Positions 35,696 through 44,445 of a stretch of 47,649 bases of DNA are shown here, in pieces. The position numbers were made by a program, and so were the translations under genes. The stretch covers positions 1 through 47,649 of the forward strand of contig JAIEPE010000061.1 of the NCBI GenBank assembly GCA_019749915.1, in the 5' to 3' direction. Origin of the DNA: Alphaproteobacteria bacterium (lineage in GTDB: Bacteria; Pseudomonadota; Alphaproteobacteria; UBA9655). Every line of letters starts with the position of its first letter. Position 1 is the first letter of the stretch. The notes below the pieces were generated by a model that saw nothing but the letters and a program-made list of their open reading frames with translations, was not told the DNA's origin and did no database searches.

Positions 35696-36619
35696 TTACA
35701 AATGGTCTTTAGCACCCAGTAAGTTCACCGCGAAATCTTTGGCGGAAAAGCTGTGGAGATCATCGATGTGTTCTCCTACACCCACGGCATGAATAGGGAG
35801 GGCAAATTGTTTGCTAATGGCAACAAGGACGCCGCCCTTTGCGGTGCCATCCAGTTTTGTCACTATGAGTCCTGAAACATCCACGACTTCTCGGAAGACC
35901 TGAACTTGATTTAGAGCATTTTGTCCCGTGGTCGCATCCAAAACTAAAAGGGTGGCATGGGGCGCTGAAGGGTCAACTTTTTGGATGACCCGTTTGATTT
36001 TCTTTAATTCTTCCATCAATTCCGTTTTGTTTTGGAGACGCCCTGCGGTGTCAATGATCACGACATCATCCTGGCGAGCTTTGGCTTTTTCCAGAGAATC
36101 ATACACAAGACCAGCGGCATCTTTTGAAGGCGCCTTTTCCAGAGGAACGTCTGCGCGCTGAGCCCAAACTTCAAGCTGTTCAATGGCTGCAGCTCGAAAG
36201 GTATCTCCCGCCACAAGAGAAAGTTGATAGCCTTGGCCTTTCCATTGTTTCGCCAGTTTGCCGATGGTGGTGGTTTTGCCCGAACCATTGACTCCAAGAA
36301 CCAGCACAACAAAGGGTTTTGAGGCACCTTCAGGCATTAAGGGTATGGCATGGGGGGCAAGAATAGCTTCAATGTCTTCCGCAAAGCTTTCCTTCACCTC
36401 TTCAATCGTGATGTCCTGGTTATACTTTTTCTTGCTTAGCTTTTTAATCAGTTCTTGAGCGGATTCTACACCCAAGTCACTTGTGATCAAAAGATCTTCA
36501 AGCTCTTCCAGGGTTTCTGTATCTAGTTTCTTGTGGGTAACAAGGGTCGTGATTCCTTCTGTAAGGCGATTAGATGACTTTTTGAGACCATCCTTAAGAC
36601 GTGAGAACCAATTGCTCAT
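35696..36619 (-). CDS. ftsY: Signal recognition particle receptor FtsY
   Basis: GTPase that docks SRP-ribosome complexes at the inner membrane. The 307-residue protein has the NG domain with G1 GVNGSGKTTT, DTAGR and TKLDGTAKGG. It lacks the long acidic A domain and starts directly with an amphipathic helix (MSNWFSRLKDGLKKSS), as in many alphaproteobacteria. The start overlaps mtaB by four bases (ATGA). It is the last of the aspS-ctaA-dapF-mtaB-ftsY run. Confidence 0.95.
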   Translation of the reverse strand: MSNWFSRLKDGLKKSSNRLTEGITTLVTHKKLDTETLEELEDLLITSDLGVESAQELIKKLSKKKYNQDITIEEVKESFAEDIEAILAPHAIPLMPEGASKPFVVLVLGVNGSGKTTTIGKLAKQWKGQGYQLSLVAGDTFRAAAIEQLEVWAQRADVPLEKAPSKDAAGLVYDSLEKAKARQDDVVIIDTAGRLQNKTELMEELKKIKRVIQKVDPSAPHATLLVLDATTGQNALNQVQVFREVVDVSGLIVTKLDGTAKGGVLVAISKQFALPIHAVGVGEHIDDLHSFSAKDFAVNLLGAKDHL

Positions 36620-37863
36620 GATAAAACCTCAACAATAAGATGGTCTCCTTTTGTTCCCAAGACATGCGCTTTCATAAGGGATCCTGGTGTTTGGGGAAGA
36701 GTGGCCTCAACCTTCAGGAAATGCTCACTGTGTCCATGAGTTTCGCTTTCAAAAAGCACGTTGATTTCTTGATGAACAAAGGATTGTAGTGTTTTTTCAA
36801 GGTTTCTTTGCCCAGCATCTCTCAGGCGTGCCGCCCGTTCTTTGCGAATGTCCTTGGGGACTTGAGGCATACGTGCGGCTGGGGTTCCTTGTCTTGGAGA
36901 GTAAGGAAATACATGGAGAAAAGTTAAATCACATTCGTTCACGATACGAAGAGTATTTTCAAACATCTCCTCTGTTTCAGTTGGAAAGCCAGCAATAATA
37001 TCAGCACCAAAGGTGGTGTCGGGACGTAGTTCACGGAATTTACGGCACATATTAATGGCATCTTGGCGAAGATGGCGACGCTTCATGCGCTTTAAAATCA
37101 TATTGTCTCCCGCTTGAAGACTCAAATGAAGATGGGGCATAAGGCGTGGCTCCCGCTCGAAAACCTGAAGGAGATCCTCATCCACCTCAACGGAATCAAT
37201 GGAAGAAAGACGAAGACGGGGGAGCTCAGGAACGTGCGCAAGGAGGCGTTTTACAATTTGACCTAGGGTAGGGGTGCCGGGTAAATCTTCTCCATAGGCC
37301 GTAATATCAACACCTGTCAGAACGATTTCCTTAAATCCTTTTTCAAGGAGAAGGCGGGTTTGATCGACAATAACGCCTAAAGGAACGCTGCGGCTATTGC
37401 CTCGGCCATAGGGAATGGTACAAAAGGTACAGCGGTGGTTGCAGCCGTTTTGGACTTGAATAAAAGCACGTGCCTTTCCATCAAAGCCAGCAATCAAGTG
37501 TTCTGCAGTTTCCTTGACGGACATAATGTCATTCACAATAACCCGTTCATGGACGGGGAGGGGAAGGAAATATTTTTCCTCCATTTTCTCGCGGTTGCCA
37601 AGAATTTGGTCCACCTCGGGCATTTTGGAGTAAGTCTCAGGGCTAATTTGAGCACTGCACCCTGTAACAATGATTTTAGTGTCGGGATTCTCACGCCTGT
37701 ACTTGCGAATTGCTTGACGTGCTTGACGCTCTGCCTCTGCCGTCACAGCGCAAGTATTAAATATAGCTGCATTGGTCAGGCCAGCAGAGAGAGCTTTTTC
37801 TCTGATGACTTCTGACTCATAAGCATTCAAGCGGCAACCAAACGTAACAACTTCAGTGGTCAT
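36616..37863 (-). CDS. mtaB: tRNA N6-threonylcarbamoyladenosine methylthiotransferase MtaB
   Basis: Radical SAM enzyme that adds a methylthio group to t6A37 of ANN-decoding tRNAs. N-terminal cluster cysteines are in TFGCRLNAYES, FNTCAVTAEAE and VTGCSAQ. The radical SAM CxxxCxxC motif is CNHRCTFC with IPYGRG after it, and the C-terminal TRAM domain ends in VEVLS. The 415-residue length is normal. The ATG overlaps dapF by four bases and its stop overlaps ftsY by four. Confidence 0.93.
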   Translation of the reverse strand: MTTEVVTFGCRLNAYESEVIREKALSAGLTNAAIFNTCAVTAEAERQARQAIRKYRRENPDTKIIVTGCSAQISPETYSKMPEVDQILGNREKMEEKYFLPLPVHERVIVNDIMSVKETAEHLIAGFDGKARAFIQVQNGCNHRCTFCTIPYGRGNSRSVPLGVIVDQTRLLLEKGFKEIVLTGVDITAYGEDLPGTPTLGQIVKRLLAHVPELPRLRLSSIDSVEVDEDLLQVFEREPRLMPHLHLSLQAGDNMILKRMKRRHLRQDAINMCRKFRELRPDTTFGADIIAGFPTETEEMFENTLRIVNECDLTFLHVFPYSPRQGTPAARMPQVPKDIRKERAARLRDAGQRNLEKTLQSFVHQEINVLFESETHGHSEHFLKVEATLPQTPGSLMKAHVLGTKGDHLIVEVLS

Positions 37864-38594
37864 GGAATATCAATAATTCCTTCATAACAAAATTCAACAG
37901 GGCCCGTTAAAAGAAGGGGTTTCTTTTCTGCCCAATTTACAATTAAAGTTCCCCCCGGCATCTCAATAGAGACGGGGGTTTTTTCAATAAAGCCTAGTTT
38001 TAAAGCGAGTATGCCCACAGCGCAAGCCCCTGATCCACAGGCCGGAGTCACGCCAGTGCCGCGTTCCCATACTTTTGCTTTTATCTTTTTAGGAGAGATA
38101 ATTTGAGCTAATTCCACATTAACGCCGCGTGGAGGTTGGACGGATAGAACGAGTCCTTCAAAATCATATTCCTCTAAGTCATCCGTAAAAATGACCATGT
38201 GAGGATTTCCAACATTAATGCGGTGTCCTATGAGATGACTACCTTGGAAAGTCGGATCTTTAAGAGAAATCGTAATTTGATTTTTCTTTTTCCAGAATTG
38301 GGAAAGAAAGGAAGGAGTTTGTATAGCCCCTTGATCTTTCCCCAAATAATAAGCGACACAACGGGTCCCATTGCCACATGCCTGGGCCGTGCTACCATCT
38401 GCATTAAAAAAGCCAATGGTGGCATCTGCATGAGGGGAGTCCTTAAAGATAATAAGTTGATCACATCCGATGCCCCGGCGTCTGTCGGCCAGGAAACGGA
38501 TTTGTTTCGTCGTGAGTGGGGCTTTGAGAGAATTTTCTTCAATCAAAACAAAATCATTGCCTAGGGCTTGCATTTTCGTAAAAGGAATGGTCAT
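37860..38594 (-). CDS. dapF: Diaminopimelate epimerase DapF
   Basis: Converts LL- to meso-diaminopimelate for lysine and peptidoglycan, which implies a cross-linked wall in this organism. The two catalytic cysteines are in AQACGNGTRC and VTPACGSGACA. The N-terminal FTKMQALGNDFV is canonical. At 244 residues it is somewhat short compared with the usual 270-280, the difference being in loops. It is 12 bases downstream of ctaA and overlaps mtaB by four. Confidence 0.94.
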   Translation of the reverse strand: MTIPFTKMQALGNDFVLIEENSLKAPLTTKQIRFLADRRRGIGCDQLIIFKDSPHADATIGFFNADGSTAQACGNGTRCVAYYLGKDQGAIQTPSFLSQFWKKKNQITISLKDPTFQGSHLIGHRINVGNPHMVIFTDDLEEYDFEGLVLSVQPPRGVNVELAQIISPKKIKAKVWERGTGVTPACGSGACAVGILALKLGFIEKTPVSIEMPGGTLIVNWAEKKPLLLTGPVEFCYEGIIDIP

Positions 38595-38606
38595 AAACGT
38601 AAATCC

Positions 38607-39668
38607 TTATAAATCACTTTTACGAGTATAAATCAGAAAAAGAGCAAAGAGAAGACTTCCAAACAAAATAAAAGCAAATCCTTGATGAAGAACAGCTATT
38701 TCTATAGGAACAAGCAGGAGAAGAGTTACAATACCCAAGGAAACTTGAAGGAGAGCCGTTACAACGACAGCTCCCAAAGCTAGAGAGAGGCGAGAGGGGA
38801 TAAGGCAGCTTCGTTGATAAGTCCATATTCCCAAGCAAAAAGCGGCTGTTATAAGAGCTAGGAGACGATGGAGAAATTGTACGGTTACAGGATTTTCAAG
38901 GGTATCTTGCCACCAAGGCTCACGGCTAAAAATCTCAGACGGAATTAAATCATTTCCCATCAAAGGAAAAGTATTATAGAGAAGACCCGCTTTGAGCCCT
39001 GCAACCAAGGCGCCCATAAAGGCAGTTAAAAGCACAAGCAGAAGAGCTCCGAGACAAAGCTTCATTAATTTTCGATAAGCATTCTCTGAATATCCCGTCC
39101 TTAATATTTGAAGAGACGGTTGAAACAGCTTTAACGTCATCCAAAGAGAAATTCCAAAAAGAGCAAAGCCTAAAAGCAAGTGAGCTGCCAAACGATAGGG
39201 GCTTACATGAGGATCGTGGGTGAGACCACTTTTTACCATAAGCCATCCCATAAGTCCTTGAGAAAAACCTAAAATCCAAAGGAGAGCAAGATAAGGCCAC
39301 AGATCGAGATGTTGTTTTTTAAAGATCATTAAAAACGTGGGGACAAGAAGAACAAGGGCCAAAAGGCGTCCCCAGAGGCGATGAATGTATTCAAGCCAAA
39401 AGATGTTTTGAAAATCCCCAAGGGTCATGGAAAAGTTAATTTTTTGAAATTCCGGGCTTTGTTGGTATTTGGAAAATTCTAAAAGCCATTCACTTGCAGA
39501 AAGAGGAGGAAGGATTCCTACAATAGGTTTCCATTCCACAATGGAAAGCCCTGCTCCTGTAAGGCGTGTCAGGCCTCCTAAAACGACCATGCCAAGGATC
39601 ATAAGGGTAAGAAGAATCAGACTTATTCGAAAGAGGGTATTTTTTTTATAAGTTTGTTCAATGAACAT
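38607..39668 (-). CDS. ctaA: Heme A synthase (Cox15/CtaA)
   Basis: Integral membrane enzyme that oxidises the C8 methyl of heme O to heme A for the aa3 oxidase. The 353-residue protein has eight helices and the conserved heme-ligand histidines in EYIHRLWGR, LAAHLLLGF, QFLHRLLAL and VLHQGFAF. VVLGGLTRLTGAGLSIVEWKPI is the signature of alphaproteobacterial/mitochondrial Cox15. It sits between aspS and dapF; a family A repeat lies upstream. No cox genes are in the window. Confidence 0.93.
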   Translation of the reverse strand: MFIEQTYKKNTLFRISLILLTLMILGMVVLGGLTRLTGAGLSIVEWKPIVGILPPLSASEWLLEFSKYQQSPEFQKINFSMTLGDFQNIFWLEYIHRLWGRLLALVLLVPTFLMIFKKQHLDLWPYLALLWILGFSQGLMGWLMVKSGLTHDPHVSPYRLAAHLLLGFALFGISLWMTLKLFQPSLQILRTGYSENAYRKLMKLCLGALLLVLLTAFMGALVAGLKAGLLYNTFPLMGNDLIPSEIFSREPWWQDTLENPVTVQFLHRLLALITAAFCLGIWTYQRSCLIPSRLSLALGAVVVTALLQVSLGIVTLLLLVPIEIAVLHQGFAFILFGSLLFALFLIYTRKSDL

Positions 39669-39716
39669 GGCGAACCACCGGACGGATTTTTATATACCAA
39701 GGAAAACCACGTTTTT

Positions 39717-39813
39717 TCGTCGTTGCGAGAAGGGTCGAAGACCCGACGAAGCAATCCATCTTTCCAAGGAATCCATGGATTGCCACGCCCACTGTGTGGG
39801 CTCGCAATGACGA
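39717..39813. repeat. Palindromic repeat, family A (intergenic copy)
   Basis: TCGTCGTTGCGAG (39717-39729) and CTCGCAATGACGA (39801-39813) are inverted arms. The interior has GACCCGACGAAGCAATCCAT, a sub-palindromic block. The same arms and the ATGGATTGC core are present inside yejA at 1663-1723. Confidence 0.8.
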
Positions 39814-39847
39814 CCAAAAAAATTTGTCCGGTGTTGAGCTAATCAGA

Positions 39848-41641
39848 TCATGCTCCTGAAGTTTTTGTGGGCGGTAAAACATGACGAATATGCAGCTCTC
39901 TCAATTGCTCTGGCATCGCTTCAGCAGGGGCGCCCACAAGAAGGTCTTCTGCGCGCTGGGTCATTGGGAAGGCCACAACTTCACGTAAGTTAGGCTCATC
40001 CGCCAAAAGCATGACGATGCGATCAATACCAGGAGCCGCCCCACCATGAGGAGGAGCACCATACCGGAAAGCATTCAACATGCCGGAAAATTTCTGTTCC
40101 ACTTGCTCCTGAGTATACCCTGCAAGGGTAAAGGCTTTGATCATAATTTCAGGAAGGTGATTTCTTATGCCCCCACTGCAAAGCTCCAGCCCATTGCAAA
40201 CAATATCGTATTGGTAAGCAATGATATCAAGAGGATCCTTTATCTCCAAAGCCTCAAGACCGCCTTGGGGCATGCAGAAAGGATTATGGGAGAACTCAAT
40301 CTTTCCTTTATCTTCATCATATTCATACATGGGAAAGTCAACGATAAAGCAGAAGTTAAAGGCATTCTTATCGATCAGGTTCAACTCTTCTCCCAAACGG
40401 GTGCGGGCAAGGCCGGCAAGTTTTTCGGCAACTTTTGGTTTGTCGCACGCAAAGAAAACCGAATCTCCCTCTTGAACCCCCGTGATAAAGCGCAACTTTT
40501 TAAGACGCTCTTCATCTAAATGTCTGGCAATGGGGCCTTTTGGACCTTCAGGAGCCATAACAATGTACCCAAGGCCACCAGCGCCTTGTTCACGAGCCCA
40601 TTCATTCATTTTATCAAAGAAACTTCGCGCGTTTTCTGCGGTTTTTGGTGCAAGGATGGTTCTGACAATGGATCCATGTTCGATGGCATTCGCAAAAAGG
40701 CCAAAATCTGACCCCCTAAAGACATCGGTGACATCCGTAATGATCAGGGGATTCCGTAAGTCGGGTTTATCAGAGCCATATTTCATCATGGCTTCTGCAT
40801 AAGGGATGCGAGGGAAGGGAAGGGGAGTAACCGCCTTTCCTTTGCCAAATTCAACGAAAACATCATGAAGAACCGGTTCAATCGCCGTGAAAACATCTTC
40901 TTGAGTGACAAAGGACATTTCAAAGTCGAGCTGATAAAATTCACCAGGAGAACGGTCAGCACGGGCATCTTCATCCCTGAAACAAGGCGCGATTTGGAAA
41001 TATTTATCAAAGCCAGCCACCATCAATAGCTGCTTAAATTGCTGTGGGGCTTGAGGAAGAGCATAAAATTTTCCTGGATGGAGGCGGCTTGGCACCAAAT
41101 AATCTCGAGCCCCTTCTGGCGAGCTCGCTGTCAAAATGGGCGTTTGAAACTCAAGGAATCCTTGGTCGATCATTTTTTGACGAAGACGAGAAATAACCTT
41201 GCTCCGAAGGATAATATTCTCATGCATTTTCTCACGCCTTAAATCTAAAAAGCGATATTTAAGACGGGTTTCTTCGGGGAATTCTGCGTTGCTATTCACC
41301 TGAAGAGGAAGAAGATCGGCTTTTGATTGAATAATAACTTCATCAACAACAACTTCAATTTCCCCGGTTGGCATCTGATGATTAACCGTATCAGCCATTC
41401 TTTGAACAACCCGACCTACAACAGTAATGACACTTTCTAATTTAACTTCTTCAGCAAGTTTAAAAAAAGGATTATCCACATCAACCACGCATTGAGTAAG
41501 CCCATAATGGTCTCTTAAATCAATAAAAAGCAATTGACCGTGATCTCGTTTCCGGTGGACCCAGCCGGAAAGACGGACAGTTTCTTTAGCGTTTGAAAGG
41601 CGTAAGTCACCACAAGTATGGGAACGATAGGGGTTTAACAT
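39848..41641 (-). CDS. aspS: Aspartyl-tRNA synthetase
   Basis: Class IIb synthetase charging tRNA-Asp; the bacterial-type enzyme in alphaproteobacteria is often non-discriminating and also charges tRNA-Asn. An N-terminal OB-fold ([23 protein letters not shown]) precedes the class II core with motif 2 [19 protein letters not shown] and motif 3 GIDRIVMLL. Position and length (597 residues from this start) include the bacterial GAD insert. The start at 41641 has AAGAAGAGAG upstream; a longer frame to 41704 lacks family sequence. It heads the aspS-ctaA-dapF-mtaB-ftsY run. Confidence 0.95.
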   Translation of the reverse strand: MLNPYRSHTCGDLRLSNAKETVRLSGWVHRKRDHGQLLFIDLRDHYGLTQCVVDVDNPFFKLAEEVKLESVITVVGRVVQRMADTVNHQMPTGEIEVVVDEVIIQSKADLLPLQVNSNAEFPEETRLKYRFLDLRREKMHENIILRSKVISRLRQKMIDQGFLEFQTPILTASSPEGARDYLVPSRLHPGKFYALPQAPQQFKQLLMVAGFDKYFQIAPCFRDEDARADRSPGEFYQLDFEMSFVTQEDVFTAIEPVLHDVFVEFGKGKAVTPLPFPRIPYAEAMMKYGSDKPDLRNPLIITDVTDVFRGSDFGLFANAIEHGSIVRTILAPKTAENARSFFDKMNEWAREQGAGGLGYIVMAPEGPKGPIARHLDEERLKKLRFITGVQEGDSVFFACDKPKVAEKLAGLARTRLGEELNLIDKNAFNFCFIVDFPMYEYDEDKGKIEFSHNPFCMPQGGLEALEIKDPLDIIAYQYDIVCNGLELCSGGIRNHLPEIMIKAFTLAGYTQEQVEQKFSGMLNAFRYGAPPHGGAAPGIDRIVMLLADEPNLREVVAFPMTQRAEDLLVGAPAEAMPEQLRELHIRHVLPPTKTSGA

Positions 41642-41732
41642 TGAGTTCTCTCTTCTTAGAAAATTATATTTCTTTAGTGGTAGGCATTCTGAGTCTCTTG
41701 TCAAGACTCGGTTTCAATGATAACGAGGATAC

Positions 41733-42884
41733 ATGAAAATTATTACACAAACATCTGATTTAAAAGACCTTTGTGAGAAGGCTACTCAGGAAATCTTTGT
41801 CACCCTTGATACAGAGTTTGTTCGGGAAACAACCTATTGGTCTCAGTTATGCCTCATTCAATTGGGGCTCTCTGAGGGAGCCTTTATTATTGATCCCCTC
41901 TCTAAAGAATTAGATTTAACGCCATTTTTTGATCTGTTGCAAAACCCCCATTTGGTCAAAGTGGTCCATTCAGGCCGTCAGGATGTGGAAATTTTTTATC
42001 ACATGTCCGGTCAAATTCCTGCCCGACTTTTTGATACTCAAATTGCCGCTATGGTCTGTGGCTTTGGCGACTCGGTGGGCTATGATGTTTTGGTTCAATC
42101 CTATGCCAAAGTTTCTCTGGACAAATCTTCCCGTTACACCCATTGGGCCCAAAGGCCGCTGACAGAAAAACAACTTGCCTATGCCCTTGGGGATGTGACC
42201 CATTTACGGGTGATCTATGAAAAACTTTATGCCAAACTGCTTAAGGAAGATCGTCTTCATTGGTTAGAAGAAGAGCTAGCCATTCTCACGGACCCCAAAA
42301 CCTATGAGATTGATCCCTATAACATTTGGAAAAGAGTAAAAGTTCGTTCTCCCAAACCTCGGATGTTGGGAATTCTTCGAGAAATTGCGGCTTGGCGAGA
42401 GTTTACAGCTCAAAGACGTAATGTGCCTCGAGGCCGTATTTTGCGCGATGAAATGATGCTAGAGCTAGCAGCAGCAGCGCCCAAAACCCGAGAAGAACTC
42501 AGCCGGATGCGGGGTATGGTAGGGTTCTTAAGCGAGAAGAATAGGGGAGAAGAACTTCTTTCCTTGATTCAAAAGGGGATAAACTTGCCTCTAGAAGATT
42601 GTCCTCAAGTTAAAAAGGAGGGGGCGTCACCTCCAGGATCTTCAGCCCTTCTTGAAATGCTTAAGCTTCTTCTAAAAATTAAGGCGGATAAATATAATGT
42701 TGCGGCAAAACTCATTGCGACTTCTACCGATCTTGAAGTGATCGCCCGCACTTCAGATCCCACTGTGCCTGCCCTTGAAGGTTGGCGCCGGGAGGTCTTT
42801 GGCAATGCCGCCCTTGCTTTAAAAGAAGGCAAGGTGGCCATTGGGATTCAGAATAATCGGATTAGTTTGATTTCTCTGGGGTGA
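41733..42884 (+). CDS. rnd: Ribonuclease D
   Basis: DEDD-family 3'-5' exonuclease of tRNA and other RNA 3' ends. The catalytic residues appear in VTLDTEFVRE, VVHSGRQDVEIF and YALGDVTHLRV. Two HRDC domains follow (about 210-290 and 300-380). GAGGA precedes ATG 41733. At 383 residues it is normal. It diverges from aspS across 91 bases, a common alphaproteobacterial arrangement. Confidence 0.93.
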   Translation: MKIITQTSDLKDLCEKATQEIFVTLDTEFVRETTYWSQLCLIQLGLSEGAFIIDPLSKELDLTPFFDLLQNPHLVKVVHSGRQDVEIFYHMSGQIPARLFDTQIAAMVCGFGDSVGYDVLVQSYAKVSLDKSSRYTHWAQRPLTEKQLAYALGDVTHLRVIYEKLYAKLLKEDRLHWLEEELAILTDPKTYEIDPYNIWKRVKVRSPKPRMLGILREIAAWREFTAQRRNVPRGRILRDEMMLELAAAAPKTREELSRMRGMVGFLSEKNRGEELLSLIQKGINLPLEDCPQVKKEGASPPGSSALLEMLKLLLKIKADKYNVAAKLIATSTDLEVIARTSDPTVPALEGWRREVFGNAALALKEGKVAIGIQNNRISLISLG

Positions 42885-42965
42885 TTTTATAAGATGTTAT
42901 CTGCATTCACCCTTTACAAGGGATAGTTTATAAGTAGTTTTGTTGACTTTTATTGTTTTAAAACT

Positions 42966-42984
42966 ATTGATATTTACACTATCA
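42966..42984. promoter_or_regulatory. Operator candidate TTGATA-N7-TATCAA
   Basis: An inverted repeat with seven-base spacing, upstream of the exported protein at 43051. The same half-sites and spacing recur at 46556-46574 before the gene at 46615. It overlaps the region where a -35/-10 pair (TTGATA, 17 bases, TATCTA) could lie. Confidence 0.4.
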
Positions 42985-43050
42985 ATTGCTATCTAATATT
43001 TAGCAATGAAATTCTTTTACAATAAAGCATATTTTTTATAGGAGAAATTG

Positions 43051-43668
43051 ATGAGAAATAAGTTTTTAAAAGTGACCTTTATGGCATTGTGTTTAAGTAC
43101 CAGCTCTATTGTTCATGCAATGATCGAAGAAGGGGATAAGGGAGAAAATAGACATGCTCCTGTCCTTTTTGATGGAGAGTATGAGATTGATGGAGCAGCG
43201 TTTTTAGAACCAAAATATGGAAGTGTCACTGTTTGTCAATTTGATAAAAGTATACTCGCCCTACGAGTTAATCTTAATGATAGTCCTGGATTGTGGGAGT
43301 CTAATGACCCTAAGGTTTTACAGCCTTTACTAAAACTCAACGAAAGCGATTTTCCAAATAATTTCGTTGCATTACACTATAATGCTGAAGCCGTTACCCC
43401 AGGGGTGACGAGCTATTACGGTAAAAGAACTGTGGATAATTGTGATATACTTTTTGAATTTAGAATAAGTGATATTCCCTGGAAAAGTCATGGAGAAAAG
43501 GGCTTTAACCTTTGGGTTCGGTCCATTCTTCCGGTAGTCTCGAAGATAGTAGTCATACCAGCCACGGAGATTAATTCTTGGAAGAAGACGGAGCTTAACT
43601 TTGGGGAGGACTCCCTTCACGTAATACCTACTATTCAATTTTCTCTTTTTAAAAAAGCAAATGAATAG
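43051..43668 (+). CDS. Exported protein, N-terminal part, ending at an in-frame TAG
   Basis: I do not recognise the family. The signal peptide (FLKVTFMALCLSTSSIVHAM) ends in the A-x-[A/G]-M signature at residue 24 and an acidic mature start (IEEGDKGE). A beta-rich region follows with two cysteines (TVCQFD, DNCDIL) and DGEYEIDGAAF. GGAG at 43041-43044 sits six bases before the ATG. The frame ends at TAG (43666-43668), but the same frame continues open to 44157 and encodes a module found on another exported protein, so the stop looks like a nonsense mutation or a read-through site. The C-terminal part is listed separately. Confidence 0.65.
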   Translation: MRNKFLKVTFMALCLSTSSIVHAMIEEGDKGENRHAPVLFDGEYEIDGAAFLEPKYGSVTVCQFDKSILALRVNLNDSPGLWESNDPKVLQPLLKLNESDFPNNFVALHYNAEAVTPGVTSYYGKRTVDNCDILFEFRISDIPWKSHGEKGFNLWVRSILPVVSKIVVIPATEINSWKKTELNFGEDSLHVIPTIQFSLFKKANE

Positions 43669-44157
43669 AGCATAGCACAGGATTCTAACCCAGGTCCATC
43701 ATCTTCAAGCTCAACTCCAGCGCCTGCTGATGAGCCTATTTTGCGCGCAAGCCCTACCACCTTCCAGATGGGAAAATCTAATCCTTACCTAACAAGTGGA
43801 TTTTCTGGTTTTGAGGGGTCACATAGATGGACTGAAGGAAAGGAAGCTTCAATAACTATTCCTTTAAAAAGCATGGAACCACGCCCCACTAGCATTTCTT
43901 TTTTGAATACGAGAGGACTTATAACGGATCATCACCCACAACAAAATCTAACCGTAAAGGTGAATGGGAAGGAACATGGTCACTATGTTTATAATTTCGG
44001 CGATAATAATCATACAATTGACATCCCTCTACCTAAAGATGGGCCCGCAACAATTGAATTTGAAACCCCCAATGCGATAAGTCCTTTTGATTTAGAGATT
44101 AATGCTGACAAAAGAGCGCTTGGCATATCATTTAGAGAAGTCCAGTTTCACTATTAA
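43669..44157 (+). pseudogene. C-terminal beta-sandwich module after TAG, same frame as 43051
   Basis: The first codons (SIAQDSNPGPSSSSS) are a Ser/Pro linker that leads to PAPADEPILRASPTTF, also present in the next gene. The module spans about 138 residues, ending in GISFREVQFHY, and is about 80% identical by eye to 45415-45831. EGSHRWTEGKEASI, VKVNGK and LGISFREVQF are typical of a beta-sandwich seen in glycosyltransferase or phosphoglycerol transferase-associated proteins (DUF7024-like). No ribosome-binding site is seen in the linker, so it would be made only by readthrough. Confidence 0.6.
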
Positions 44158-44174
44158 GCTTCTTTCGTTTCCAT

Positions 44175-44280
44175 AGATCCCCCTCGTGTAACTCGGGATC
44201 TCAGGATGACATCTCCTTGTATTTATTGAGTACTTTCGTCATCCTGAGACCTTGAGCATAGCGAAAGGAACTCAGGATCT
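44175..44280. repeat. Palindromic intergenic repeat, family B
   Basis: AGATCC...GGATCT arms, with TCAGGATGACA and GTCATCCTGAGAC inside. It follows the stop of the module gene and begins at the end of a 20-base flank (TTTCGTTTCCATAG) that is shared with the gene ending at 45831. Confidence 0.75.
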
Positions 44281-44445
44281 TTTCATCCTTCCAAGAAACG
44301 CTAATGTAATATGAAAAATAAACCATCTAACTTTTAGAGAAGGTGTAAAAATAACTTGACTATTTCTAAAATAAGAGATAGTAAAATTCCTCTTATATAA
44401 TGTGTTTTATTAATAGATTTTAAAAAATTAGGAAATTTAAGAATT

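Noticed and set aside
43666-43668. TAG as pyrrolysine codon
   Set aside because: No pyl genes are seen, pyrrolysine is not known in this type of organism, and the site sits in a linker; a nonsense mutation is simpler.
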